This document shows positions 17,201-23,544 of a stretch of DNA of 40,545 nt, piece after piece. The stretch lies in the NCBI GenBank assembly GCA_002361615.1, contig DETK01000044.1:106652-147196 (forward strand). Reading direction: 5' to 3'. Positions within the stretch are counted from its first letter, which is position 1; each line of letters starts with the position of its first letter. Source of the DNA: Bacteroidales bacterium UBA3290 (GTDB lineage Bacteria > Bacteroidota > Bacteroidia > Bacteroidales > UBA932). The translations under genes and the position numbers were made by a program. The notes below the pieces were generated by a model. The model was not told where the DNA came from. It saw nothing but the letters and a program-made list of their open reading frames with translations, and did no database searches.

Positions 17201-17603
17201 TGAGGGAAGCCCATTCCTTCGTGTATTTCATCACCTCCTTGCGGCAGGTGGCATTGTATTCGGCTACCGAGATCTTCGTGCCGATGTCGGCCTTGGTGAT
17301 GCCGAGTTTCTTCTCCACGCCCAACTCCACGGGAAGGCCGTGCGTATCCCACCCGGCCTTGCGTTCGACATGATAGCCCGTCTGGGTCTTGTAGCGGCAC
17401 ACAGCGTCCTTGATGGACCGTGCCATCACGTGGTGGATACCGGGCATTCCATTGGCGGAAGGCGGACCTTCGAAGAAGATGAACTTCGGAGCTCCTTCGC
17501 TCATTTTCAGAACGTTGCGGAAAGTATTATCGTTTTCCCACTTGGCCCGGATCTCATTGCCCACGGCCACCAGGTCCAGCTTTTTATATTCGGCAAAACT
17601 CAT
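14211..17603 (-). CDS. ileS: Isoleucyl-tRNA synthetase
   Basis: Class I aminoacyl-tRNA synthetase charging tRNA-Ile, 1,130 aa. It starts at the ATG at 17603 (MSFAEYKKLDL). The HIGH-type motif is GIHH within PPSANGMPGIHHVMAR (about residues 47-62). The adjacent GWDTHGLPVELGVEKKLGI is typical of the eukaryote-like (type 2) IleRS branch. The KMSKS loop is KMSKR at residues 675-679. The CP1 editing domain lies between, and the anticodon-binding and C-terminal domains follow. Type 2 enzymes are often naturally less sensitive to mupirocin, which is only inference here. It is the first gene of the ileS - DksA-like - lspA series. Confidence 0.97.
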   Translation of the reverse strand: MSFAEYKKLDLVAVGNEIRAKWENDNTFRNVLKMSEGAPKFIFFEGPPSANGMPGIHHVMARSIKDAVCRYKTQTGYHVERKAGWDTHGLPVELGVEKKLGITKADIGTKISVAEYNATCRKEVMKYTKEWASLTDRIGYWVDMDDPYITYDNRYIETLWYLLRKIYDKGMLYKGFTIQPYSPTDGTGLSSHELNQPGCYKDVSDTTATVQFEVVRDAASERLFVDGLPLYILAWTTTPWTLPSNTALCVGPDIDYVRVRSANPYSGKEAVYIVARDLVGAWFNPKGKIPFEVLEGSCKGRDLVGIRYQQLIPWFKPQGDAFRVIPGDYVTTEDGTGIVHIAPTFGADDKRVAAAAGICGILPIDKDGNPQAQVDRQGRFCRLEDLDPDYVKENVDPSYKEYAGRYVKAGYKQYFEHVDEEGTLDIDLCVMMKADGRAFKVQKHVHSYPHSWRTDLPVLYYPLDSWFIKATAVKDEMVALNRQITWRPASTGTGRFGQWLENIQDWNLSRSRFWGTPLPIWRTEDGKEEICIGSAAELYAEIEKAVAAGIMPSNPMKDKGFDPKDPSLENYERIDLHRPYMDQIFLVSPTGRKMVRESDLIDVWFDSGAMPYAQEGLRNLGSERFGATADFIAEGVDQTRGWFYTLHAIHTMVSGTPAFKRVISNGLVLDKAGNKMSKRLGNAVDPFKALDTYGADALRWYMLTNAEPWDNLKFDEAGVDEVRRKFFGTLYNTYAFFALYANIDGWTPQTPDQGSLTEIDRWIVSRLNSLIRDVRAAYEDYDIKTAGRLIESFVCDDLSNWYVHLNRKRYWAGAMTADKQAAYQTLYAALYNVAVLMAPIAPFFADRLYLDLTAPCHPVEGCSVHFVQMPSPDDSLIDAALEERVSLSQTATSMVLALRKKVGIPVRQPLKKMVVPVISEQVRTQLSAVKDLILAEVNVKEMEFVENTEGILTKKIKPNFKTLGKVYGPRMKEIAAAFASLDQATISSVQRAEAAGESYTLSLPGGDVTLTPGDYQISSEDMPGWLVASQGALTIALDVELTDELRKEGLARELVNRIQNLRKAAGFEVTDRIEVVIAPNTMLQDALERFGSYVCAQTLARDIRFEAEPTGAVEVEWEDGTLAIAVVRLK

Positions 17604-17631
17604 GTCTTGGTGCGCTTGTAATCATTTTGAA

Positions 17632-17662
17632 TTTGCAAAGATACGATAATTCACTAATTTTG
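17632..17662 (+). promoter_or_regulatory. Promoter for cvpA
   Basis: TTTG (17632-17635) and TAATTTTG (17655-17662) are separated by exactly 19 bases, a full match to the Bacteroidota -33/-7 promoter. The -7 box ends 26 bases before the cvpA start. Confidence 0.65.
17636..17643 (-). promoter_or_regulatory. -7 element for ileS
   Basis: TATCTTTG on the minus strand, 32 bases before the ileS ATG. It directly abuts the -33 box of the divergent cvpA promoter, so the two promoters occupy the same DNA. No exact TTTG lies 19 bases upstream. Confidence 0.45.
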
Positions 17663-17688
17663 GGCTGCGCAAAGAAAAAACTCTCTTT

Positions 17689-18189
17689 ATGGGTGTCATC
17701 GATATCGTCATCGTATGCTTTTTCCTGCCGGCTCTCTTCTTCGGCATCAAGAACGGAATGGTCAAGCAGCTGGTCGCGCTGGCCGTCATCTATTTCGGCA
17801 TCGTCCTCTCGCTGCGCTTCGCTACGCCGGTCTCGCAATGGGTTCTGGAGCACGTCAAAATGACGGAATTCTGGGCAAAAGCCGTTTCCTTCATCCTGAT
17901 TTTTTTTGCAGTTGCACTGGTATTAAGTTTATTTGGCCGGATCATCGAAAAAATTATTAAGATTACGCTGCTCGGATGGCTCAACAAACTACTCGGCGTC
18001 GTCATGACGTTCATCTTGACGATCCTGTTGCTCTCGGTCGTCGTGTACCTCGTCGATTCAGCCAATAACCTCCTGGAATTCATACCGAAAGAGAAACTGG
18101 AAGAGTCGCGCTTCTACCCTGCCCTGCTCCAGCTTTCCCAGGAGGTCTTCCCGCATTTCAAGGAGCTTTTCTCCAAGGGAGAAATTTAA
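17689..18189 (+). CDS. CvpA family membrane protein
   Basis: A 166-aa inner-membrane protein of the CvpA family. It has four hydrophobic segments (about 5-23, 27-45, 62-85 and 100-125), a family-like first helix (IDIVIVCFFLPALFFGIKNG), a GRIIEKI loop and a short charged tail. E. coli CvpA is needed for colicin V production or export, and homologues influence envelope homeostasis; the biochemical function is unknown. The gene directly precedes the peptide-export cluster here. Since CvpA is widespread as a stand-alone gene, that proximity may be chance. Confidence 0.88.
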   Translation: MGVIDIVIVCFFLPALFFGIKNGMVKQLVALAVIYFGIVLSLRFATPVSQWVLEHVKMTEFWAKAVSFILIFFAVALVLSLFGRIIEKIIKITLLGWLNKLLGVVMTFILTILLLSVVVYLVDSANNLLEFIPKEKLEESRFYPALLQLSQEVFPHFKELFSKGEI

Positions 18190-18288
18190 ATTTTTCCATT
18201 TTCGCCCGCCGGCGAAGATTTTGCTTTTCTGCAGGCCCGAATCCATTTTTGCTGCTGAACTTTGCTCCCGGAAACAGAACCCGAGCAA

Positions 18289-18444
18289 ATGGAACGCGGA
18301 CAAAGCATACAACGCCTGACCGAACAGGATGTGGCAGCCTGGAATCTTCTGCCTTTTTCCCGAACTTCTTCCGGCTTTCTTTATGCATTTCTGCTTGCGG
18401 CTACCCTCGGGCTGTCCATCCTGTCGGTCATTTTATTCATATAG
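18289..18444 (+). CDS. Possible 51-aa single-helix membrane peptide
   Basis: A small frame from ATG 18289 (an in-frame ATG at 18262 is also possible) to TAG 18444. It has a polar N-terminus containing QSIQRLTEQDVAAWNLLPF, then a strong hydrophobic helix at about residues 31-51 that ends the protein (FLLAATLGLSILSVILFI). It occupies most of the 337-base gap between cvpA and the C39 exporter, and has no double-glycine leader. Small membrane peptides next to bacteriocin exporters are often immunity proteins; that role is a guess from position. It could be spurious. Upstream (18190-18288) I find no clear promoter. Confidence 0.4.
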   Translation: MERGQSIQRLTEQDVAAWNLLPFSRTSSGFLYAFLLAATLGLSILSVILFI

Positions 18445-18451
18445 CAAGCGC

Positions 18452-18514
18452 GAGGGAGCGTGCGTGAGATGGTCTTGTGGGCGAGAAGACACGTGCGGGA
18501 GAGCTCCCTCTTTT
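18452..18514 (+). promoter_or_regulatory. Long-range stem with T tail before the exporter gene
   Basis: GAGGGAGC (18452-18459) pairs perfectly with GCTCCCTC (18503-18510), which is followed by TTTT. The 43-base interior can form a further short stem (GTCTT with AAGAC). It lies between the stop of the small peptide gene and the exporter start at 18527. It could terminate upstream transcription or act as an attenuator for the export operon. The long loop makes it a weak simple terminator. Confidence 0.4.
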
Positions 18515-18526
18515 ACCTGGAATACG

Positions 18527-20593
18527 ATGAAAACAGCCATCAGACAACACGACGTATCCGACTGTGCAGCTGCCTGCATGGCTTCCGTGGCACGACACCA
18601 CGGACAAGATATCCCCTTGTCGGTCATCCGGGAGGCTTCCGGCACATCCAGCGCGGGAACCAGCATCAAAGGTATCCTGGACGCCTGCCCGCAGATCGGC
18701 TTCCGCGCCGCAGCCTTCAAGTCCGACGACAAACAGCTTGAAAGCCTGTGCGGCATCCAGGATCCCGTCATCCTGCACATCGTCAATGCCCGCGGCGACC
18801 TGCATTTCGTCGTTCTGGAGGGTCTGGCGGGCCGATATGCCCGCGTCATGGATCCGGAATACGGCAAGGTCAGGCGCATCCCCACGCAAGAACTGCGGGA
18901 AGCCTGGACGGGTTACCTGGTCACCATGGTTCCGGACCCGGACCTTGCCGGGGAGCCGGGCCCGAGCAGCGGGAAGAAGGATCTGACCTCCTGCCTGAGG
19001 CTGATTCCGGGAAAGGAATATATCCTGATGATGGCCGGTTCGGTCGTCTATATCGTTGCCGGCATCTGCACCGCCCTCTTCCTGCAGCATATCATCGACA
19101 AGGTCCTGCCCGCGGGCGACCTGCACGGGCTGGCGGCTACCGGCATCCTGATGCTCGCCGTCATGCTCTGCACACTGCTGGTCGGCTACGGACGTGTCAT
19201 CTACGCCCTCCGGCTGACCATCTCGCTCGATAGCCAGCTCATCCTCCGATACCTCAGACACCTGTTCCGGCTGCCAGCCTCGTTCTTCTCCCGGCGCGGC
19301 ACCGGGGAACTCAATGCCCGGATCAGCGATGCGGCCAAGGTCCGGTCGTTTCTCATCGACGGCCTTTCGACCCTCCTGACCAGCAGCCTGATCCTGGCCG
19401 TCTCGTTTACCCTGATGTTCACCACCCACTGGCGGCTCTCCCTGCTTATGCTGACATTCATCCCTATCTACCTGATCCTGTATCTGGTGGCCGACAGGGT
19501 GAACACCCGGGTAAACCGAGACATCATCGAACAGTCCGCCGCCTTCGAGGAGCGGACCGTGGAAGGCATCACGGCCGTCCGGACGGTCCGTTACTTCGGA
19601 CAGGGAGAACGGCTGCTCCGTAACATTGAAAAAGAATATGTGCTGCTCGCCCACAGGCTTTTCCGGGGCGGACGCTGGGCAGGCGGCTTCGCCTCGGCTG
19701 CCGACGGCATCGCCAAAATGCTGACGCTCACGCTGCTGACAGCCGGATCGATGTATATCTTCGCCGGATCCCTTACGGTCGGTGCATTGGTTTCCTTCTA
19801 CTCGCTGACCGCCTGGTTTTCCGCGCCGCTCGGCGACCTTGTCAAACTCAACGACAATCTGACGGAAGCCCGCATCGCCTGGGAGCGCCTCAGCGACATC
19901 ACCCAGCTGCCGCCGGAAGAGACCGGAATCGGCGATTTCTGCCCGAAAGCGGGCGACGACCTGATCTTCGACCATATCGATTTCTCCTATCCCGGAGCGC
20001 CCCCACTCCTGCAGGATTTCTGTCTCACACTCCAGGCGGGACGCATCACGGCCGTACAGGGACCGAGCGGCTGCGGAAAAAGTTCGCTGGCCGCCCTGCT
20101 GATGCGCGACTACACGGTCCGGCACGGTGCCATCCGGCTCGGGCCGCACGACATCCGCCTTTTCTCGCTCGAATCCTGGCGCCGCTTCGTATCGATCGTC
20201 CCGCAGGAGCCGCAGCTCCTGAGCGGATCCATCCTCGAAAACGTGGCGTGCCTGGACCCTGATCCCGACGTGGAAAAGGTCGTCCGCCTGCTGGAAGAAC
20301 TGGACCTGGGTCCTATGGTGCGCGAGCTGCCGATGGGCCTTTTCACCCGGATCGGCGAACGGGGCTGTCTGCTCTCCGGCGGACAGCGGCAGCGCATCGC
20401 CCTGGCCCGCGCCCTTTACCGGGAGCCGAAGGTCCTGATTCTCGACGAAGTCACATCCTCCCTGGATGAGGCATCGCAACGCTGCCTGCTCGAACGGGTC
20501 CGGCGCTTCCGCGACGAGGGCGGCACAGTGATGATGATCACCCACAAGAAAGACAATGCCGCCCTGGCCGACCACATCGTGACACTATCCTAG
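18527..20593 (+). CDS. Peptidase-containing (C39) ABC exporter
   Basis: A 688-aa bacteriocin-processing exporter that cleaves double-glycine leaders in the cytoplasm and transports the mature peptide. Residues 1-~130 form the C39 cysteine peptidase: QHDVSDCAAACMA with Gln7 and catalytic Cys13, His93 (DLHFVVLEG) and Asp109 (VMDPEYG). Residues ~160-440 form the six-helix ABC membrane domain. The nucleotide-binding domain has Walker A GPSGCGKSS (512-520), signature LSGGQRQR (from 616), Walker B VLILDE (636-641) and the H-loop in MITHK. All catalytic residues are intact. I start at ATG 18527; the frame is open further upstream but is not protein-like there. Two small double-glycine peptides follow directly. 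Confidence 0.95.
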   Translation: MKTAIRQHDVSDCAAACMASVARHHGQDIPLSVIREASGTSSAGTSIKGILDACPQIGFRAAAFKSDDKQLESLCGIQDPVILHIVNARGDLHFVVLEGLAGRYARVMDPEYGKVRRIPTQELREAWTGYLVTMVPDPDLAGEPGPSSGKKDLTSCLRLIPGKEYILMMAGSVVYIVAGICTALFLQHIIDKVLPAGDLHGLAATGILMLAVMLCTLLVGYGRVIYALRLTISLDSQLILRYLRHLFRLPASFFSRRGTGELNARISDAAKVRSFLIDGLSTLLTSSLILAVSFTLMFTTHWRLSLLMLTFIPIYLILYLVADRVNTRVNRDIIEQSAAFEERTVEGITAVRTVRYFGQGERLLRNIEKEYVLLAHRLFRGGRWAGGFASAADGIAKMLTLTLLTAGSMYIFAGSLTVGALVSFYSLTAWFSAPLGDLVKLNDNLTEARIAWERLSDITQLPPEETGIGDFCPKAGDDLIFDHIDFSYPGAPPLLQDFCLTLQAGRITAVQGPSGCGKSSLAALLMRDYTVRHGAIRLGPHDIRLFSLESWRRFVSIVPQEPQLLSGSILENVACLDPDPDVEKVVRLLEELDLGPMVRELPMGLFTRIGERGCLLSGGQRQRIALARALYREPKVLILDEVTSSLDEASQRCLLERVRRFRDEGGTVMMITHKKDNAALADHIVTLS

Positions 20594-20605
20594 GAACAAT
20601 AATAT

Positions 20606-20617
20606 CCGTGCGCACGG
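20606..20617. repeat. 12-base perfect palindrome before the peptide genes
   Basis: CCGTGCGCACGG, followed by an A run, lies 13 bases after the exporter stop and 58 bases before the first peptide gene. It could be an operator or a small RNA hairpin in the leader. No promoter box is visible in the 81-base gap. Confidence 0.3.
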
Positions 20618-20674
20618 AAAAAGGTCATTTCCAGACACCTGAAAGGATGGAAACCACAAAAAAAACGCTAACCG

Positions 20675-20869
20675 ATGGAAGAAACATTACTGTATGGACG
20701 AGGTTGGAGAGAACTGACTTCTTCCGAGCTCCAGATCCGGGGCGGAACCGACAAGAACATCTTCGTCAAGGTATTCGAGAAGATCCGCAACCTGATCGAC
20801 ACGATTGCGGATTATCTGCCGAATCTCCTGAAGGGAATCAAGGATGGATTTTTTGGATCAAGCAGTTAG
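20675..20869 (+). CDS. Double-glycine leader peptide 1 (candidate bacteriocin/secreted peptide)
   Basis: A 64-aa precursor. Residues 1-24 form a leader with LTSSELQIRGG at 14-24, close to the class II consensus LSxxELxxIxGG but one residue shorter between EL and I. Cleavage after Gly24 would release a 40-aa peptide, starting TDKNIFVKVF and ending FFGSSS. Hydrophobic residues recur every 3-4 positions across about 29-52, giving an amphipathic helix. A GxxxG motif (Gly54-Gly58, GIKDG) follows. The net charge of the mature part is near +1. It follows a C39 exporter and precedes a second such gene by 18 bases. It has no cysteines, so it is not a lanthipeptide. Antibacterial versus signalling function is undecided. 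Confidence 0.8.
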   Translation: MEETLLYGRGWRELTSSELQIRGGTDKNIFVKVFEKIRNLIDTIADYLPNLLKGIKDGFFGSSS

Positions 20870-20871
20870 AA

Positions 20872-20880
20872 GAAAGGAGG
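20872..20880 (+). promoter_or_regulatory. Strong Shine-Dalgarno site for peptide 2
   Basis: GAAAGGAGG ends 7 bases before the ATG at 20888, near-perfect anti-SD complementarity. Most genes in this window, as in Bacteroidota generally, have no such site. It supports the start and suggests high expression. Confidence 0.6.
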
Positions 20881-20887
20881 ACTAGAC

Positions 20888-21043
20888 ATGAGAACCGTAG
20901 CAATCAACGAGGCCGCTCTCGTCTGGGGCGGCGTGGACAAAAAAGCACAGGACGCCCTCTATACGATCGGCTACATCCTGGGTGTAATCGCACGTTTTAT
21001 CGGCGCCATTTTCCTGTTCAAGAAGGATAAACCGACTGCCTGA
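20888..21043 (+). CDS. Double-glycine leader peptide 2 (candidate partner peptide)
   Basis: A 51-aa precursor. The short leader MRTVAINEAALVWGG has Glu at -8, Val at -12 and -4, and Gly at -2/-1, which fits the double-glycine consensus. The 36-aa mature peptide begins VDKKAQDALY. It has a very hydrophobic helix (about residues 23-44) with a GxxxG motif at Gly28-Gly32 (GYILG), and a cationic tail FKKDKPTA. Net charge is about +3 and there are no cysteines. A strong Shine-Dalgarno precedes it and an intrinsic terminator follows within 13 bases. With peptide 1 it has the outline of a class IIb two-peptide bacteriocin: two adjacent GG-leader peptides, each with GxxxG and one shared exporter. Confidence 0.8.
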   Translation: MRTVAINEAALVWGGVDKKAQDALYTIGYILGVIARFIGAIFLFKKDKPTA

Positions 21044-21055
21044 CAAGCGAAGACC

Positions 21056-21082
21056 GGGGCTCTCCCGAGAGAGCCCCTTTTC
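21056..21082 (+). terminator. Intrinsic terminator after the peptide genes
   Basis: A perfect 9-bp GC-rich stem (21056-21064 with 21069-21077) with loop CCGA, followed by TTTTCT. It is only 3 bases before the start of the TolC-like gene. Most transcripts should end here, making the two peptides far more abundant than the downstream envelope components, which must rely on read-through. Confidence 0.85.
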
Positions 21083-21085
21083 TCT

Positions 21086-22387
21086 ATGGAAAAACGGATC
21101 CTGACATTGATACTCTTCCTCGCGGCAGGCTGGCTGCAAGCACAGGAAGCCTGGCCACTCGAGCGCTGCATCCAGTATGCCCTGGAACACAACACCGGCA
21201 TCCGGGAACAACGCATCCAGATCGATCTCCGGAAGGCGGAACTCCGCCAGATGCAGACGGGTCACCTGCCCGTGCTGCGCGCCGGCGTGGCTCAGGAATT
21301 CAACTGGGGCCGGAGCGTGGACATGCAGGAACTGGTGATCATCAAAAACAAACTCACGCAGGCTACCGGCGCTACGCTGACCGCCACAGCCACGCTGTTC
21401 GAAGGTTTTGCGCAACATTACGGCCGGCTGGCGGCCAAAAAGGCCGTCGAGGCCGCACGGCAGGATGCCCGTTCGCAGGACGAGGCCCTGACCATCGACG
21501 TCACCCGCGCCTATCTGCAACTGATGCTGGCCAGACAGATCCTCTCCTACACGGAAGAGAGCCTCTCCGCCATCGTCCTGCAGCGGGAACGCACGGCCCT
21601 GATGGTGGAAGCCGGCATCCAGCCGAAGACAGCCCTGAGTGAGATCGAAGCACAGGTAGCTGCTGAAAAAGCCGCCATGGTGGAAGCGTCCTGCCGGGTG
21701 CGTACCGCCACACTGGCATTGACACGGCTGATGAATCTTCCGCCCGGTGCGGCATTCGCCACCGGTGACGCCTTCGAGCAGGAAGAGGTCCTGTCGCGTG
21801 TTCCGCTCATCTCCGAAACGCAAATGGACGACTATATCCGGCAAGCACCGGAACTCCTCAGTGCCCAGGCTTCGCTCGAACGCTTGCGCCACCAGCAGAC
21901 ACGGGTCCAGGCAGCTTTCCTGCCGAGCCTGCGGCTCTCGGCCAGTTACGGAACCTACTACAGCAGTGCTGCCGGACAGCCTTTCCGTACCCAGATTGAC
22001 GAGAACCGAAACCCTTCGCTAAGTCTCCAGCTCGATATTCCGATATTCCAGGCATTTCAAGCCGCTTCCCAACTCCGGAAAAGCCGCCTCGCCTGCGACC
22101 TCGCCCGCCTGGGCGTGGAAAAAGTCCGTACGCAGCTGGCCGACCGGATCCGCAGCGCAGCCATCGAAGCGGACAACTGCTGCCAGCAATATCTCTCCTC
22201 CGAAGAGACCCTGCGGGCCATGGAGAGTCTGCTCGCGGTCATGGAGGCCAAATACAATCTGGGCGCAGCTTCGGCTGTGGACTACATCCTGGCCCGCAAC
22301 CATCATTTCAAGGCGGTTTCGGACTACCTGCAGGCGAAATGGCAATACCTGTTCCAGCTCAAGCTGCTGGAGCGCTATCGCTTATGA
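21086..22387 (+). CDS. TolC-family outer-membrane efflux protein
   Basis: A 433-aa outer-membrane/periplasmic channel protein. It starts with a signal peptide (MEKRILTLILFLAAGWLQAQ, cleavage near Ala-Gln at about 19-20). It then shows the duplicated helical OEP pattern: LERCIQYALEHNTGIREQR near the N-terminus, long coiled helices with many Ala/Gln/Arg, and the repeat block around residues 245-300. The final helix has AKYNLGAASAVDYILARN, typical of the family. In type I secretion such a trimer forms the exit duct. Its start lies 3 bases after a strong terminator and its stop overlaps the adaptor start (TATGA), so the two are coupled. Confidence 0.9.
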   Translation: MEKRILTLILFLAAGWLQAQEAWPLERCIQYALEHNTGIREQRIQIDLRKAELRQMQTGHLPVLRAGVAQEFNWGRSVDMQELVIIKNKLTQATGATLTATATLFEGFAQHYGRLAAKKAVEAARQDARSQDEALTIDVTRAYLQLMLARQILSYTEESLSAIVLQRERTALMVEAGIQPKTALSEIEAQVAAEKAAMVEASCRVRTATLALTRLMNLPPGAAFATGDAFEQEEVLSRVPLISETQMDDYIRQAPELLSAQASLERLRHQQTRVQAAFLPSLRLSASYGTYYSSAAGQPFRTQIDENRNPSLSLQLDIPIFQAFQAASQLRKSRLACDLARLGVEKVRTQLADRIRSAAIEADNCCQQYLSSEETLRAMESLLAVMEAKYNLGAASAVDYILARNHHFKAVSDYLQAKWQYLFQLKLLERYRL

Positions 22388-23544
22388 AAACATTCAAAGA
22401 CTTGCCCCGAAGCCGGAAACTGATGCTGGCAGCCGCAGGGGCGCTCGTGTTGCTGCTCCTGATCCGGCCGGGGCGGAACACCCGCACCGAAGTTTCGGTC
22501 TGCCAGCCGGAGCGGCGCGACCTGGTCGAATCCGTTCCCGCTTCGGGAACCGTCCGCCCGGTCGTCGAAGTCAAGATCTCGCCCGACGTCTCGGGCGAAG
22601 TAGTGGAAATCTGCGCCAAGGAAGGCGACCACGTCGAAGCTGGCGACCTCATCCTCCGGATCCGGCCTGACCTCTACCTCTCCCAGGTAGAGCAGGCCAG
22701 CGCCTCGCTTGGCACGCTGCGGGCCCAGTTTGCCCGGCAGCGGGCAGAAGAACGCCAGGCACGGGCCAACCACGAACGGAACCAGCGCCTGTTTGAGCTC
22801 AACGCCATTTCAGCTGCCGAGCTCCAGCACTCCCGCACGGAACTCGACATCGCCCACAGCGGCCTGCAGGCGGCCGAATTCGCCGTCCGCAGCGGCGAGG
22901 CACAACTCAAGGAAGCCCGGGAGAACCTGCTCAAAACCACCCTTTACGCCCCGATGGACGGCATTATCTCCCGCATGGACGTAGAGAAGGGCGAGCGAGT
23001 CGTCGGAACCAGCCAGATGCCTGGTACCGAGCTGTTCCGCATTGCCGATTTCAGCCGGATGGAAGTGGTGGCCGATGTCGGAGAGAGCGACATCGTACGC
23101 ATCGAGACGCGCGACAGCGTCGAGGTTGAGATCGACGCCTATCCGCGGCGGAAGTTCCGCGGTGTGGTGACCCAGATTGCAAACTCGGCAAAAGTTGCTA
23201 ACTTTGAAGTCCGGATCGAGCTGCTGCCCGACTCGCTGAAGTTCCTTCCCGGCATGTCGGCCGCCGTGCGGATCATCACGGACCGGCGCTGCGCCTGTAT
23301 GACCCTTCCGCTTGAAAGCATCTTCCTTCGCGACAAAGACCCTTTCGTCTGGACCGTGGATCAAGATGACAAGGCCAGGGCCGTCGGCGTGAACACCGGC
23401 ATCCAGGACCTGGACCGGATTGAAATCCGGGACGGTCTCTCCGAAGACCAGCGGGTCGTCGTCGGCCCGACAGATGCCGTCGGCGAGAAACTCAAAGAAG
23501 GACAGAAGCTCAAACCGACCGCCAAGATACTGCACCATGAGTGA
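22384..23544 (+). CDS. HlyD/MFP-family periplasmic adaptor
   Basis: A 386-aa membrane-fusion protein linking an inner-membrane exporter to a TolC duct. It has an N-terminal anchor helix (about 13-30) and a lipoyl-like half-motif VSGEVVEICAKEGDHVEAGDLIL (about 72-94, split by the hairpin). A coiled-coil hairpin (about 105-185) and the second lipoyl half ending with LYAPMDGIISRMDVEKGERV follow, then beta-barrel and membrane-proximal domains. It resembles MacA/RND-type adaptors more than classical HlyD. No RND or MacB pump is adjacent, so the C39 exporter upstream is the natural partner. The start uses the TolC stop (ATGA) and the end overlaps tsaB by 8 bases. Confidence 0.9.
   Translation: MKTFKDLPRSRKLMLAAAGALVLLLLIRPGRNTRTEVSVCQPERRDLVESVPASGTVRPVVEVKISPDVSGEVVEICAKEGDHVEAGDLILRIRPDLYLSQVEQASASLGTLRAQFARQRAEERQARANHERNQRLFELNAISAAELQHSRTELDIAHSGLQAAEFAVRSGEAQLKEARENLLKTTLYAPMDGIISRMDVEKGERVVGTSQMPGTELFRIADFSRMEVVADVGESDIVRIETRDSVEVEIDAYPRRKFRGVVTQIANSAKVANFEVRIELLPDSLKFLPGMSAAVRIITDRRCACMTLPLESIFLRDKDPFVWTVDQDDKARAVGVNTGIQDLDRIEIRDGLSEDQRVVVGPTDAVGEKLKEGQKLKPTAKILHHE

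Noticed and set aside
18437..20575. A 712-codon minus-strand frame opposite the C39 exporter
   Set aside because: Low-complexity antisense shadow; the plus strand has all C39 and ABC motifs intact.
20608..21030. A 140-codon plus-strand frame spanning both peptide genes
   Set aside because: Its translation is rich in Arg/Gly/Pro with no recognisable domain. The two smaller frames beneath it have GG leaders, proper spacing and a Shine-Dalgarno.
20888..21043. Assignment of the peptides to bacteroidetocins
   Set aside because: No YGNGV-like or paired-Cys class IIa pattern is present; both peptides lack cysteine and have GxxxG instead.
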